In this document: piece after piece, positions 30,681-42,965 of the stretch
Numbering within the stretch: position 1 is the first letter of the stretch
Layout of the letters: every line of letters begins with the position of its first letter
Source of the DNA: Acidobacteriota bacterium
GTDB lineage: Bacteria > Acidobacteriota > Vicinamibacteria > Vicinamibacterales > JAKQTR01
DNA: 64,000 nucleotides
Assembly: GCA_026393675.1 (NCBI GenBank)
Contig: JAPKZQ010000015.1
Coordinates: 1-64,000 of the forward strand
Direction: 5' to 3'
The notes under the pieces: model-generated
Database searches by the model: none
What the model saw: only the letters and a program-made list of their open reading frames with translations
Told to the model about the DNA's origin: nothing
Translations under genes and position numbers: made by a program

Positions 30681-30710
30681 TTGGCGGGCGTCGGCCCGCG
30701 GGGGTATGAT
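30681..30710 (+). promoter_or_regulatory. Thiolase promoter with a palindromic spacer
   Basis: TTGGCG (30681-30686) and TATGAT (30705-30710) are spaced by 18 bases. GCGGGC-GTCG-GCCCGC (30684-30699) is a perfect palindrome over the spacer, where a dimeric repressor could block polymerase. The thiolase ATG is 47 bases downstream. Confidence 0.4.
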
Positions 30711-30757
30711 CTGCCTAGCACGTCATTATTCCTTCTTCCCGGCCAAAGGGGACGTCG

Positions 30758-31966
30758 ATGAACAAACAGGTCTACATAGCGGCATATCACCAGTCCAAGT
30801 TCGGCAAGTTGATGGGCATGACGGTGCCTGAGATCGTCAAGAACGCTGTGACCGAGGTCTGTCAGCAGGTCAAGACCGATCCGTCCCAGATAGACGTCGG
30901 GTCGATTGGAGCCGCGTGCAACTTCACGCTCAATCAACAGGGTCTGCTGGCCGGTCTGATGGCCACGGTGCCAGGTCTCGAGGGCAAGCCGATTGAATCG
31001 GTCGAAAACGCGTGTGCCTCGGGTGGCCAGGCCGTGCTGTCGGTCGTCTACAAGTTGCTGCTCGGGATAGGCGAGGTCGGGATTGCGCTCGGTTACGAGA
31101 AGATGCGCGATAACGAGGGCAAGGCGGATGGCAAGTTGATTGGCGCGGCCCTGGGCGTGTTCTCGCATCCGGACGAGCGGCCCGGTAAGGTCTTCGTGTT
31201 TCCCCACATCTTCGCCGAGGTGATGGCCGACTACATGAAGACGCACGGCGTGACCGAGGCCGACCTGGCGCAGATTGCGGTGGTTGAATACGCCAACGGC
31301 AACAAGAACCCGTACGCTCAGATGCAGAAGGCGACAATGACTATCGAGCAGGCCATGAAGATTGAGGGCATCAATCGCTACATCGTCGATGGTCTGCCCC
31401 TCAAGACGTTTGACTGCTCTCAGATGACCGACGGCTACGCGGCGCTCATTATCGCAACCGAGGAGGGGCTGAAGCGGCTCGGCGTGGCCAAAGCCGACTG
31501 CGTGCAGATTGCGGGCTACGCGCAGGCCACCGACTCGTTGCTGCGCGCGGGCCGCGACGTCCTGCGCCCCAAGGGCGCACTCGGCGCGATGAACAAGGCG
31601 TACCAGATGGCCGGCGTCTCACCGGGCGACGTCAATGTCGCCGAGATCCACGATTGCTTCACCGTGATGGGCGCCATCGGGACCGAAGTCGTCGGTAAGG
31701 CCGGATATGGCAAGGGCGCGAAGTACTGGGTTGACGGAAAGGCCAACGTCGACGGCGAGTGCGGGATCAACACCTCCGGCGGCCTGATTGCGAAGGGACA
31801 TCCGGTCGGCGCCACCGGCATTGCGATGCTCGGCTGGGCCGCCTGGCAGCTGCTTGGCAAAGTGCCGCCCGCCCTGCAGGTGAAGAACGCGAAGGCCGCC
31901 GCCACCTTCAACATTGGCGGACCCATCTGCGCGTCGGTGTGCACGGTATTGAAGCCGGCGTCGTAA
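30758..31966 (+). CDS. Thiolase-family protein, SCP2/acetyl-CoA acetyltransferase type
   Basis: A 402-residue thiolase-fold enzyme. The nucleophilic cysteine lies in VENACASGGQAV (near residue 88). The C-terminal active site is GINTSGGLIAKGHPVGATG. EIHDCFTV, replacing the NEAFA motif of classical thiolases, marks the SCP2/SCP-x group, which handles lipid or branched acyl-CoA or acts in acetyl transfer. It starts at ATG 30758 with AAAGGGG upstream. A TetR gene follows after 22 bases in the same direction and may control it. Confidence 0.9.
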   Translation: MNKQVYIAAYHQSKFGKLMGMTVPEIVKNAVTEVCQQVKTDPSQIDVGSIGAACNFTLNQQGLLAGLMATVPGLEGKPIESVENACASGGQAVLSVVYKLLLGIGEVGIALGYEKMRDNEGKADGKLIGAALGVFSHPDERPGKVFVFPHIFAEVMADYMKTHGVTEADLAQIAVVEYANGNKNPYAQMQKATMTIEQAMKIEGINRYIVDGLPLKTFDCSQMTDGYAALIIATEEGLKRLGVAKADCVQIAGYAQATDSLLRAGRDVLRPKGALGAMNKAYQMAGVSPGDVNVAEIHDCFTVMGAIGTEVVGKAGYGKGAKYWVDGKANVDGECGINTSGGLIAKGHPVGATGIAMLGWAAWQLLGKVPPALQVKNAKAAATFNIGGPICASVCTVLKPAS

Positions 31967-31988
31967 TCGGGCAGGTTCGGGGGCCGGG

Positions 31989-32609
31989 ATGAACCAGGAA
32001 GAACGCACGCAGCGAAGCCGCACGGCCATCCTCGACGCGGCGCTCGGGCTGTTTTCGACGCAGGGCTACCGAGCGACGTCCATGCGGGACGTCGCGCAGA
32101 GAGCCTTGGTGTCGATTGGCAACGTCTACCATCACTTCGACGCCAAGGAAACGATCTTCCGGGAGCTCCTCGATGCGTTCTGGCGCGTGGTCGAGACGCC
32201 GGAGTTTCCCGTGACACACGCCCTGACCGTGGGGACGTTTCCGGAGAATCTGGAAGCCCTCGGCCACGCTGCCCAGGAGAGCATCGCCAAGTACCGGCCT
32301 TACATCAGGCTGATCTACGTGGACGTCGTCGAATTTGAAGGAAGCCACATCCGGAAGTTCTATTCCGAGATGGCCAGCGTCTTTGAGCGATTCGTCGAGG
32401 TCCACAAGGACGAGATCAGGATCGAAGGCAAGCTGCGCCGCGACATCCCGCCTGCCGAGGCGATCATGTTCGTGTTCCGGACATACCTTCAGCACTTCGC
32501 CGTCGAACTCGTCTTTGGCGTGCCTGATCTCTACGGCAAGAGCACTGGCCAGATTATTCGCGAGATTTCGGACATCATGCGCAACGGGCTGCTTCAAGCG
32601 AAGGCTTGA
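31989..32609 (+). CDS. TetR-family transcriptional regulator
   Basis: A 206-residue regulator. The N-terminal helix-turn-helix domain is typical: RTAILDAALGLFSTQGYRATSMRDVAQRALVSIGNVYHHFDAKETIFRELL. The C-terminal ligand domain is variable and unassigned. It lies just downstream of the thiolase gene and probably regulates that promoter, which has a palindrome at 30684-30699. Its stop is almost adjacent to the convergent membrane-protein gene. Confidence 0.9.
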   Translation: MNQEERTQRSRTAILDAALGLFSTQGYRATSMRDVAQRALVSIGNVYHHFDAKETIFRELLDAFWRVVETPEFPVTHALTVGTFPENLEALGHAAQESIAKYRPYIRLIYVDVVEFEGSHIRKFYSEMASVFERFVEVHKDEIRIEGKLRRDIPPAEAIMFVFRTYLQHFAVELVFGVPDLYGKSTGQIIREISDIMRNGLLQAKA

Positions 32610-32613
32610 GGCA

Positions 32614-33834
32614 CTAAGACAGCAGCACCATCACGCCGGGAATCACGGCCAGGTTGCCGGCCAACCACCACGGCCAGAACGCCCGGCCTTTGGGCAGCGT
32701 GAGATTAAACGCGAGCGTCATTGGCAGAACCACCCGCGGCGTGGCTCCGGGCTCTCCGCCCCACACGTGATCAGAGACGAGCAGCATGAGCACCGCGAAG
32801 ACCGCCCCGGTGCACCACAGCGGGCTTCTGATGTTCGGCCGGAACAAGAGGCCGGCGGCCTGCACGGTGAGCGAGATCAGGACCAGCGCGCCTGGACTTC
32901 GCCAGATCGCGTTTGGGCCAAACGTGAAGAACGAGCCGTGGATCAGGCCATCCCACTGGGCGGCAAAGGCCGCAAGCGGCACGCCGAGCGACGGACCGTG
33001 GGCGAGCACCGTCGACCTGTAGATCGAACGCAGATAGTCGATCCACAACAGTTCTGGCAGCACCAGCAGCAGGCTGCACGCCAATAGCACCCATAGCCGC
33101 GGTCGTCTTCCCATGGCCAGTACGAGCGGGAAGAGCGCTGCGGCCGCCAGCAGGTTCGTTTCGCGCCCCAGCACGGACACCCCAACGATGGCCGCAGCCG
33201 TCTTGATGTGGCCTTTCTCGGCCGCGGTGACGGCCAGCGCGACCAGCAGCAGGCTCGGCCCGTCGAGCACCGCCAGCCTGACCGAAGCCAGCAGGCCCTG
33301 CGTAAAAAGGCACGCCGCCCACACCAGCAACCCACGCATATCATCGGCCGGCAGCCGACGTGCGAGCCACCAGGCCAGCAGGAGCCAGACCAGCACGTTC
33401 TGCACCGAGTAGGCCTGGAGAATCCACGCCGGGCGACCGAGCCCAAGGCAGTAGGCCGTCATCGAGAACAGGATGCGCCGGGCTCTGAACGGCGCCATGT
33501 CCATCAGCGTGTCGGTGTCGGGCTCGCGCAGGAGAGGGTCCATGGCCAACTGGGCATAGAATTGGCCGTCGTAGCCTGCCGTGCCAGGATAGTGGAAATG
33601 AGCCGTCCGCTGCAGCGTCTGGCTTTCGAACTCATGGTCGCGCTCGGAGAAGTTGATAAGCGAGGTGAACCCGGTGACCGGGTCGTAGTATCTCGCGACC
33701 AGGGCGAGCAGCATCATGACGAGCGCCAGTCGCGCGAGGGCTATGACGCGACCGCGGTGACGCGCGTATATGATCAGGATCGTGCTGTTGCTGATGCGCC
33801 GCGCAATGTTCACGATGATTCCATCCAACACCAT
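32614..33834 (-). CDS. Multi-spanning membrane protein, unknown function
   Basis: A polytopic membrane protein with about nine hydrophobic helices. It has features of glycosyltransferase-C-like or DUF-type membrane proteins: a first periplasmic loop with YDGQFYAQLAMDP, then repeated leucine-rich helices. The GYDGQFY segment is common in bacterial GT-C-like sequences, but I cannot assign a reaction. The start is uncertain: methionine at 33834 overlaps the divergent lipoprotein start, while methionine at 33717 shortens the first helix. The longest frame, to 34149, runs through the lipoprotein gene and is not credible. Confidence 0.7.
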   Translation of the reverse strand: MVLDGIIVNIARRISNSTILIIYARHRGRVIALARLALVMMLLALVARYYDPVTGFTSLINFSERDHEFESQTLQRTAHFHYPGTAGYDGQFYAQLAMDPLLREPDTDTLMDMAPFRARRILFSMTAYCLGLGRPAWILQAYSVQNVLVWLLLAWWLARRLPADDMRGLLVWAACLFTQGLLASVRLAVLDGPSLLLVALAVTAAEKGHIKTAAAIVGVSVLGRETNLLAAAALFPLVLAMGRRPRLWVLLACSLLLVLPELLWIDYLRSIYRSTVLAHGPSLGVPLAAFAAQWDGLIHGSFFTFGPNAIWRSPGALVLISLTVQAAGLLFRPNIRSPLWCTGAVFAVLMLLVSDHVWGGEPGATPRVVLPMTLAFNLTLPKGRAFWPWWLAGNLAVIPGVMVLLS

Positions 33835-34423
33835 TCGCGCTATCGGCGTTTCGCGACCGCAGTTCAACCGGGGTCTCGCGATCGCCGGTCTCGTGGCGCT
33901 CGTCGCGTTTCCAGGCGGTTGCAGCAGGGCTCCGCAGCCCATCCACATCGACCTGCTCTCGCTGCTGGCGCGCGCCGACAAGAGGCCGCCCAGCAGGCCA
34001 GGCGAAGCGTTCGTCGTGCGCGACGTCCAGTTTGACGGTCGCACGATTCCCGCCGTCATCGTTCCCCAGCCGAGCCGCATCGTGTGGACCGTCAGGATAC
34101 CTCGCCGGGCGACGCTGACGACGCACGCGGGGCTGGCACCAGACCGCACCGGTAAGTATGCCGGAGATGCCGTATTCCGAATTGGCGTTTCTGGGGGAAA
34201 ACTCTACGAGAAGGTGTATGAGCGCCGGCTGACCCCGAACAAGGTTGAGGCCGACCGCTCCTTCGTGCCGATCGCGGTCGACCTGTCGGCCTGGGCCGGG
34301 TGGCAGTGGAGCCTGTTCTATCGGCCGAGCGAGAGGGCGTGGAACGTCGTCTTCAGCGTCGATGGCACGAAATCATCTGATACCCCGCTGTGGCTGGCGC
34401 CCGCGATCAAGGGCGTTAAGTGA
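33815..34423 (+). CDS. Predicted lipoprotein, unknown function
   Basis: About 202 residues from ATG 33815. Its lipoprotein signal is LAIAGLVALVAFPGGCSRAP, lipobox FPGGC. The mature part begins PIHIDLLSLLARADKRP and contains alternating beta-type segments (VWTVRIPRRATLTTHAGLAP, AVFRIGVSGG), which may form a beta sandwich. Earlier in-frame ATGs at 33770-33806 only lengthen the n-region. It is divergent from the membrane protein and 75 bases upstream of the M20 peptidase. Function not recognised. Confidence 0.7.
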   Translation: MIPSNTIRAIGVSRPQFNRGLAIAGLVALVAFPGGCSRAPQPIHIDLLSLLARADKRPPSRPGEAFVVRDVQFDGRTIPAVIVPQPSRIVWTVRIPRRATLTTHAGLAPDRTGKYAGDAVFRIGVSGGKLYEKVYERRLTPNKVEADRSFVPIAVDLSAWAGWQWSLFYRPSERAWNVVFSVDGTKSSDTPLWLAPAIKGVK

Positions 34424-34498
34424 AGGGATTCCGGATGGTCGCTTGCGGGGTATGATGAGAAGCGCCGCACGCATGGCTGCTCCCGGGGACCCGATTTC

Positions 34499-35872
34499 AT
34501 GAACGACATTGTCGACTTCATCCAGGTGAATCGTGATCGGTACGTCGAGGAACTGAAGCACTATCTGGCCATTCCCAGCATCAGCGCGATGCCGGAGCAC
34601 GCCGGGGACGTGCGGCGGGCCGCCGAGTGGACCGCGGCTGAGATGACCCGCATCGGCATGGAGCATGTCCGCGTCGTCGAAACCGCAGGTCATCCCATCG
34701 TCTGTGGCGACTGGCTGCATGCGGAAGGCGCACCGACCGTGCTGCTTTATGGACACTACGACGTGCAGCCGGCGGACCCGATTGAGCTGTGGAAGTCGCC
34801 GCCGTTTGTCGCAACCATCCGGGACGGCGAGATCTACGCGCGTGGTGCCTGCGACGACAAGGGCCAGGTGTTCATCCACCTCAAGGCGATCGAAGCGCAC
34901 ATCCGCAAGTCGGGTCGGCTGCCCGTCAACTTCAAGGTCTTGCTGGAAGGCGAGGAGGAAGTCGGCAGCGTCAATCTCGTGCCCTACGTGCGAGACAACC
35001 GCGCTGCGCTGGCCTGCGACATGGTCCTCATCTCGGACACCGAGATGTTCGACCGCGGCGTACCATCGATCTGTTACGGCCTGCGTGGCCTCGCCTATAT
35101 GCAGATCGACCTGCGCGGCACGAGCCAGGACCTGCATTCGGGCTCGTACGGCGGGGCCGTCGCCAATCCGGCCAACGTGCTCGCCCATGTCATCGCCCAA
35201 CTCAAGGACAAGAGCGGCAACATCAAGATTCCCGGGTTCTATGATGACGTGCGGGCGCTGCGCGAGGAAGAGCGCGCGGAGTTCAAGCGCCTGCCGTTCA
35301 ATGAAGTCGGATTCAAGAAGCACATCGGCGCCCCCCGCCTCACCGGCGAACGCGGCTACAGCGTGCTCGAACGCGTCTGGGCGAGACCGTCTCTCGATGT
35401 GAACGGGCTGCTGGCGGGCTGGACCGGCGAGGGCAGCAAGACCGTCATTGCCGCCACCGCGATGGCGAAGGTGAGCATGCGGCTCGTGCCGAACCAGGAA
35501 CCCGAAAAAATTGCGGCGCTCTTCGAGGCCTACGTGAAGAAGATTACGCCGAAGACCGTCGACGTGAAGGTGACCAACCTGCACGGCGCGAAGCCGTGGA
35601 TGACGGACTTCGACAACATCTACGTGCAGGCCGCCGGGCGCGCCATCGAGAAGGGGTTCGGAAAACGGCCGGTCTACACGCGCGAAGGCGGTTCAATCCC
35701 GGTCGTCGCGAACTTCCAGGAAGAGCTGAACGTGCCGGTCGTCCTCTTCGGCTTCGGCCTGCCGGATGACAATCTGCACGCGCCCAACGAGAAGTTCAGC
35801 CTCGACAACTTCTTCAACGGGATCGTGGCGTCGGCGTTTCTCTACACCGAGGTGGCGGCGACAAGACGGTAG
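34499..35872 (+). CDS. M20-family dipeptidase
   Basis: A 457-residue cytoplasmic di-zinc metallopeptidase. The metal/catalytic motifs are LLYGHYDVQP (near residue 84), ARGACDDKGQ (near 117), LEGEEEVGS and a late histidine in DDNLHAPNE. The dimerisation domain lies in the middle (YMQIDLRGTSQDLHSGSYGG). Family members cut dipeptides and related small amides. A TATGAT -10 lies at 34451-34456, giving a leader of about 36 bases. It may recycle peptides together with the secreted peptidases nearby. Confidence 0.93.
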   Translation: MNDIVDFIQVNRDRYVEELKHYLAIPSISAMPEHAGDVRRAAEWTAAEMTRIGMEHVRVVETAGHPIVCGDWLHAEGAPTVLLYGHYDVQPADPIELWKSPPFVATIRDGEIYARGACDDKGQVFIHLKAIEAHIRKSGRLPVNFKVLLEGEEEVGSVNLVPYVRDNRAALACDMVLISDTEMFDRGVPSICYGLRGLAYMQIDLRGTSQDLHSGSYGGAVANPANVLAHVIAQLKDKSGNIKIPGFYDDVRALREEERAEFKRLPFNEVGFKKHIGAPRLTGERGYSVLERVWARPSLDVNGLLAGWTGEGSKTVIAATAMAKVSMRLVPNQEPEKIAALFEAYVKKITPKTVDVKVTNLHGAKPWMTDFDNIYVQAAGRAIEKGFGKRPVYTREGGSIPVVANFQEELNVPVVLFGFGLPDDNLHAPNEKFSLDNFFNGIVASAFLYTEVAATRR

Positions 35873-35934
35873 TCGGCAGACAGTTTCTTCCGTGCCTTCG
35901 GCGACCCCGGGTCTGAAGACCCGGCGATCCAGAA

Positions 35935-38931
<2,997 letters not shown>

Positions 38932-38980
38932 GGGAACTCCTTCCAAAAATCGGGCGCGCGCATGGTAGCACACCCGCCTT

Positions 38981-39109
38981 CGCCCTTGGGACGCCGAAGC
39001 TGCCATAGGCAGCGAAGGCGCCTACGGCTTCGGCGCGGCTCCGGCCGCCTTCGCCGCTGGCTACGGCGGGCCAAGGGCGCGAGTTGCAGGGGCGCGATTG
39101 ATCGCGTCC
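38981..39109. repeat. Palindromic repeat cluster, including dispersed palindrome copy 2
   Basis: CGCCCTTGG (38981-38989) is matched by CCAAGGGCG (39071-39079), enclosing several shorter GC-rich inverted repeats. Positions 39087-39109 are the second copy of the dispersed palindrome seen at 160-182, in inverse orientation and with one change. Confidence 0.75.
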
Positions 39110-39117
39110 GCGTTATC

Positions 39118-39753
39118 TCAACGGGCGGGAATCGTGGACTGCGCCATCTTCTCCCCGGCGTGGACAGGGATTGGCAGCCGGTTCTGCTTCGGGGGGTAGG
39201 GGCAGTCGTAGTCGTGGTTGTAGTAGCAGTACGGATTGAACGCCCGATTGAAATCGACGACGTAGACGCCGGTCTTGCTGCGATCGATCTCCAGGTACCG
39301 CCCCGCGGAGTAGGTCTCCGTGCCGCTGGTCAGATCGCTGAACGGAATGAACAGCCGATCGGGTGGCGTGTCGGCCTCGACAAATGCGGCCAGCGAAAGT
39401 GGCCGTCCCTTGAGCGTGAACTCGAGCGTGCCGACCTGCTCCATATCGCGGATCTTCCCTGTGGATGTCGGCATCTTCGCCGGCGTGCGTACCGGCGCGG
39501 GCGTAAACGATGCCGGCACGGCGTACGCGGGATCGGGAGCGAAGTACTTGAGCGGGAGATAGGTGGCGCGCGCGCTCGCGGGAACCGGCGAGTTCTCCGC
39601 CGAGAGAAAAGCGGCGTCCTTGCTTGCCCGTTCGGCCTGCAATGTCCCGATGTACTCCGCGTCGGCATCAACCGGTTTGCCACCGCACGCGACCGCAATC
39701 GCCAGCAACCCAAGCAGGCAGAACGGGAGTCCGAACTTCCTATCTGAAGACAT
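39118..39753 (-). CDS. DUF1684 lipoprotein
   Basis: A 211-residue protein with a lipoprotein signal, MSSDRKFGLPFCLLGLLAIA followed by VACGG. The C-terminal DUF1684 signature is clear: FIPFSDLTSGTETYSAGRYL, then VDFNRAFNPYCYYNHDYDCP and PPKQNRLPIPVHAGEK. DUF1684 is widespread and uncharacterised; its conserved cysteines and asparagine-proline segment suggest binding or catalysis. Its start overlaps the end of the acyl-CoA dehydrogenase gene by 14 bases, suggesting co-expression with beta-oxidation. Confidence 0.88.
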   Translation of the reverse strand: MSSDRKFGLPFCLLGLLAIAVACGGKPVDADAEYIGTLQAERASKDAAFLSAENSPVPASARATYLPLKYFAPDPAYAVPASFTPAPVRTPAKMPTSTGKIRDMEQVGTLEFTLKGRPLSLAAFVEADTPPDRLFIPFSDLTSGTETYSAGRYLEIDRSKTGVYVVDFNRAFNPYCYYNHDYDCPYPPKQNRLPIPVHAGEKMAQSTIPAR

Positions 39754-41527
39754 ATCCCCCCTTGGCGACCGTCGCGTCCGCGATCCGGCGCCTCAAGGCA
39801 ATCGTATTCACTGGCACAGGCTTCAACAAGCGCCGCAACGCGGCCAGGTGCATCCGCAGCATGTCGCCGTCGGCAAGCGCAGCGAGCGCCTGTTTCGCGT
39901 TGAACTCCACGCGCGCGGCGGCATCGTTGACGAAGACCTGCGCGGCATCCTGCTGCAGCGCAGCCCTCGGCAGTGATCGTGCGGCGGCGTCGATCGCCCG
40001 GAGCACGGCGCTTTCGGCCTGGTACGTGTCGATGAGGATGTCGGCGATCGACATCATCACTTCCTGCTCTTCGCCAAGCTTCTCGGCGTGCTTGAGCATC
40101 CCGACGCCCATCACCGCGAGCGCGACCTTCTTGAGACTCGCGACGGTCTGCTGCTCATCGCCGAGTACCCCGCCGGCCGTCCTGGCGCCCATCTGCGGCG
40201 GGCCCATCAACTCATCCTGCAGTTTCTTCGCCGCCTGGATGATCGGCAGGTCGCCCTTGAGCGCGCGGCGCATCAGCATCCCGGGGATGAGCAACCGGTT
40301 GATCTCGTTGGTGCCTTCGAAGATGCGGTTCACCCGGGCATCGCGGAAGTGGCGCTCGGCAGGGTAGTCGCGCACGTACCCGTTGCCGCCGTGGATCTGG
40401 ATGTTCTCATCGAGAACGAAATCGACGACCTCGCTACCGGCGACCTTGGCGATTGAGGCCTCGACGGCATACTCCTCGCCGGCCGCCAGCACGGCAGCCA
40501 TATCTTCGCGCGACGTCTGGTGTTCGTTGATCGCGACATCGAGCAGGCCCGCCGTCCGGTAGAGCATGCTCTCGAGCGCGTAGGTCCGCGCGCTCATCTC
40601 ACCAATTTTGTGTTTGATGGCGCCAAAGGTGGCGATGGGATGTCCGAACTGCTGCCGAGCTGCCGCATAGCGGGCCGACTCGCCAACCACCGCGACGCTG
40701 CCCCCGGCGCACATGAAGCCGAGCTTGAGGCGGCCGAAGTTGAGCACGTTGAAGGCGACGCGGTGGCCCTTGCCCACCTCGCCCAGCACGTTCTCGGCCG
40801 GCACGCGCACGTCCTGCAGCAGCACGGACGTAGTCGACGACCCGAGCAGCCCCATCTTGTGCTCTTCTTTTCCGCTCGACACCCCCGGATACGCCCGCTC
40901 GACGATGAACGCCGTAAAGTGTTGGCCTTCGACCTTGGCGAACACGATGTAGAGATCCGCGAATCCGCCGTTAGAGATCCACATCTTCTCGCCAGTGATG
41001 ACGAAGCTGCCGTCGGCCTGGCGCATCGCGCGCGTTTTCACGGCGAGCGCGTCGGACCCCGCGCCGGACTCGGACAGGCCGTACGCGCCGATGATCTCCG
41101 CCGTCACCAGGCGCGGCACGTACTTCTGCTTCTGCGCCTCGGTGCCGAAGAGCAGAATCGCGAGCAGTGACAGGTTGACCTGCGCGCCGTAGCTGGTGGC
41201 AAATGATGCGCTCATGGCCAGACGCTCACTCAGGATGAGCGACGAGATCTTGTCGAGGTGGACCCCGCCGTACGCCTCGGGCGTGTCGGCGCCGAGCAGG
41301 CCAAGCTCGCCGCACTGGCGGAGCAGTTGCCGCGCGAAGGCCCAGTCCTTCTGCTCGAGTCGATCGATGTTCGGCAACACCTCGGTCGACATAAACTCGT
41401 CGGCCGTCTGCCCGATGAGCTTGTGCTCCTCAGTAAACCGGTCGGGCGTGAAAATGGCGGACGGCTCCGTCGTCGCCAGCAGCCACCCGCCACCCCTCGT
41501 TGCTAACGACGCTGTCTGCACGCTCAT
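39740..41527 (-). CDS. Acyl-CoA dehydrogenase (FadE-like)
   Basis: A 595-residue FAD-dependent dehydrogenase that oxidises acyl-CoA to trans-2-enoyl-CoA. Family signatures are GAYGLSESGAGSDA, GEKMWISNGGFADLYIVFAKV and the C-terminal QIHGGNGYVRDYPAERHFRDARVNRIFEGTNEINR, which includes the catalytic-base region. An extra 150-residue C-terminal domain is typical of long-chain members. It follows the thiolase gene leftward after a 229-base gap with repeats, so it may have its own promoter or be expressed by read-through. Confidence 0.93.
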   Translation of the reverse strand: MSVQTASLATRGGGWLLATTEPSAIFTPDRFTEEHKLIGQTADEFMSTEVLPNIDRLEQKDWAFARQLLRQCGELGLLGADTPEAYGGVHLDKISSLILSERLAMSASFATSYGAQVNLSLLAILLFGTEAQKQKYVPRLVTAEIIGAYGLSESGAGSDALAVKTRAMRQADGSFVITGEKMWISNGGFADLYIVFAKVEGQHFTAFIVERAYPGVSSGKEEHKMGLLGSSTTSVLLQDVRVPAENVLGEVGKGHRVAFNVLNFGRLKLGFMCAGGSVAVVGESARYAAARQQFGHPIATFGAIKHKIGEMSARTYALESMLYRTAGLLDVAINEHQTSREDMAAVLAAGEEYAVEASIAKVAGSEVVDFVLDENIQIHGGNGYVRDYPAERHFRDARVNRIFEGTNEINRLLIPGMLMRRALKGDLPIIQAAKKLQDELMGPPQMGARTAGGVLGDEQQTVASLKKVALAVMGVGMLKHAEKLGEEQEVMMSIADILIDTYQAESAVLRAIDAAARSLPRAALQQDAAQVFVNDAAARVEFNAKQALAALADGDMLRMHLAALRRLLKPVPVNTIALRRRIADATVAKGGYVFR

Positions 41528-41545
41528 AGGGACTCCTTCTTGCTC

Positions 41546-41726
41546 GGGATTGGGGGTTAGGGGTTGGGGATTGGCTCACTCCGGATGCCAATCTCTGATT
41601 CCTGACCCACGGCTTCAAAACCCAGCCTTCCGTGTTCCTCGGGACTAAGGATCAGGGACTGGGGACCGGCGACCAGGAATTCGGAAGCTGCATCGTGCAG
41701 CAACCAATCCCTAATCCCCAATCCCG
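41546..41726. repeat. G-rich inverted repeat with a G-quadruplex motif
   Basis: GGG (41546), GGGGG (41552), GGGG (41560) and GGGG (41566), spaced by 2-4 bases, match the G-quadruplex rule on the plus strand and include TTAGGGG. An inverted version (CCAATCCCTAATCCCC, from 41705) lies about 130 bases right. The element fills the gap between the fadA-like and acyl-CoA dehydrogenase genes. No gene was found in this gap. Confidence 0.6.
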
Positions 41727-41756
41727 TCTACTGACTACCGACTACTGTCTACTCAC

Positions 41757-42938
41757 TCAACACCGCTCGAAAATTCCCGCCGCTCCCATCCCTCCGCCGA
41801 CGCACATCGACACCATGCCGTAACGCGACCCGCGCCTGTGCATCTCGTAGAGGAGCGACGTCGTCAACTTCGCGCCCGTGCAGCCGAGCGGATGGCCCAG
41901 AGCCACCGCGCCGCCATTCACGTTGAGGCGATCGGGATCGATAGGCAGTTCGCGCAGGCATGCCAGCATTTGCGCGGCAAACGCCTCGTTGAGTTCCACC
42001 AGGTCGATGTCTTCCAGACGCAGCCCCGTACGCGCCAGAAGCTTCCTGATCGCCGGCACCGGTCCCACGCCAAACCGCTCCGGCTCGACGCCCGCCGTGG
42101 CGTAGCCGACAAACCGGGCGAGCGGCTGCAGTCCCATGGCGTCGGCCTTCTCGCGCGACATCACGACGACCGCGGCTCCGCCATCGCTCATCTGCGACGA
42201 GTTGCCGGCCGTCACCGTGCCTTTGGCGTGAAAGGCCGGCTTCAGTTTGGCCAGTGCCTCCATCGAGGTGTCGCGCCGCGGCCCCTCGTCTATGTCGAAC
42301 ACGAACTCGCGGGCAGTAGGTGCAGAGCCGTCAGGAGAGGGCTCGACCAACGTCACTCGAACCGGCACGATTTCGTCACGAAACCGGCCCGCGTCGATGG
42401 CGGCAATCGCCCGGCTGTGGCTGCGAAACGCGAAGGCGTCCTGCTCCTCGCGCGACAGCCCGCATTCGCGCGCGTGGTTCTCGGCGACAAGGCCCGTGCT
42501 CAGATACACGTCAGGGTAAGAGTCGACCAGCGCCGGGTTGGGCGACACCTTGTTGCCGCCCATGGGCACGAGGCTCATGCTCTCGGTGCCTCCCGCAACA
42601 ATGACGTCCGCGCCGCCGCCGATGATGCGTTCGGCGGCGTACGCGATCGCCTGCAGGCCCGACGCGCAGAACCTGTTGACGGTCACAGCCGAGGCCGAGA
42701 CCGGGATGCCCGCGCGCAGGCTGGCGATGCGCGCCACATTCAGACCCTGTTCTGCCTCCGGCATCGCGCAGCCGATGATCACATCGTCAATCAGGGCCGC
42801 GTCGAGCGCGGAAGCGCGGCGCAGGGCGGCGATGATGGCGGTGGCCGCCAGCTCGTCGGGACGTACTGTGCGGAGGGCACCGTGAGGAGCCCTGCCAATG
42901 GCGGTTCGCGCGGCGGAAACGATGACGGCTTCTCGCAT
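41757..42938 (-). CDS. fadA: Acetyl-CoA acyltransferase (thiolase, FadA-like)
   Basis: A 393-residue thiolase that cleaves 3-ketoacyl-CoA with CoA. The nucleophilic cysteine lies in [13 protein letters not shown] (near residue 89). The other active-site blocks are [26 protein letters not shown] and the final [10 protein letters not shown] 42938 ([16 protein letters not shown]) has GAGGACC upstream; an extension from 42965 lacks support. Together with the HCDH/crotonase fusion and the acyl-CoA dehydrogenase it completes the beta-oxidation spiral. Confidence 0.94.
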   Translation of the reverse strand: MREAVIVSAARTAIGRAPHGALRTVRPDELAATAIIAALRRASALDAALIDDVIIGCAMPEAEQGLNVARIASLRAGIPVSASAVTVNRFCASGLQAIAYAAERIIGGGADVIVAGGTESMSLVPMGGNKVSPNPALVDSYPDVYLSTGLVAENHARECGLSREEQDAFAFRSHSRAIAAIDAGRFRDEIVPVRVTLVEPSPDGSAPTAREFVFDIDEGPRRDTSMEALAKLKPAFHAKGTVTAGNSSQMSDGGAAVVVMSREKADAMGLQPLARFVGYATAGVEPERFGVGPVPAIRKLLARTGLRLEDIDLVELNEAFAAQMLACLRELPIDPDRLNVNGGAVALGHPLGCTGAKLTTSLLYEMHRRGSRYGMVSMCVGGGMGAAGIFERC

Positions 42939-42965
42939 GAGTAGGTCCTCTGGTGCGGCGTCCAA

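Noticed and set aside
33835-34149. 5' extension of the minus-strand membrane protein
   Set aside because: It lies opposite the lipoprotein gene, which has a convincing lipobox and domain; the extension has no membrane segments or family resemblance.
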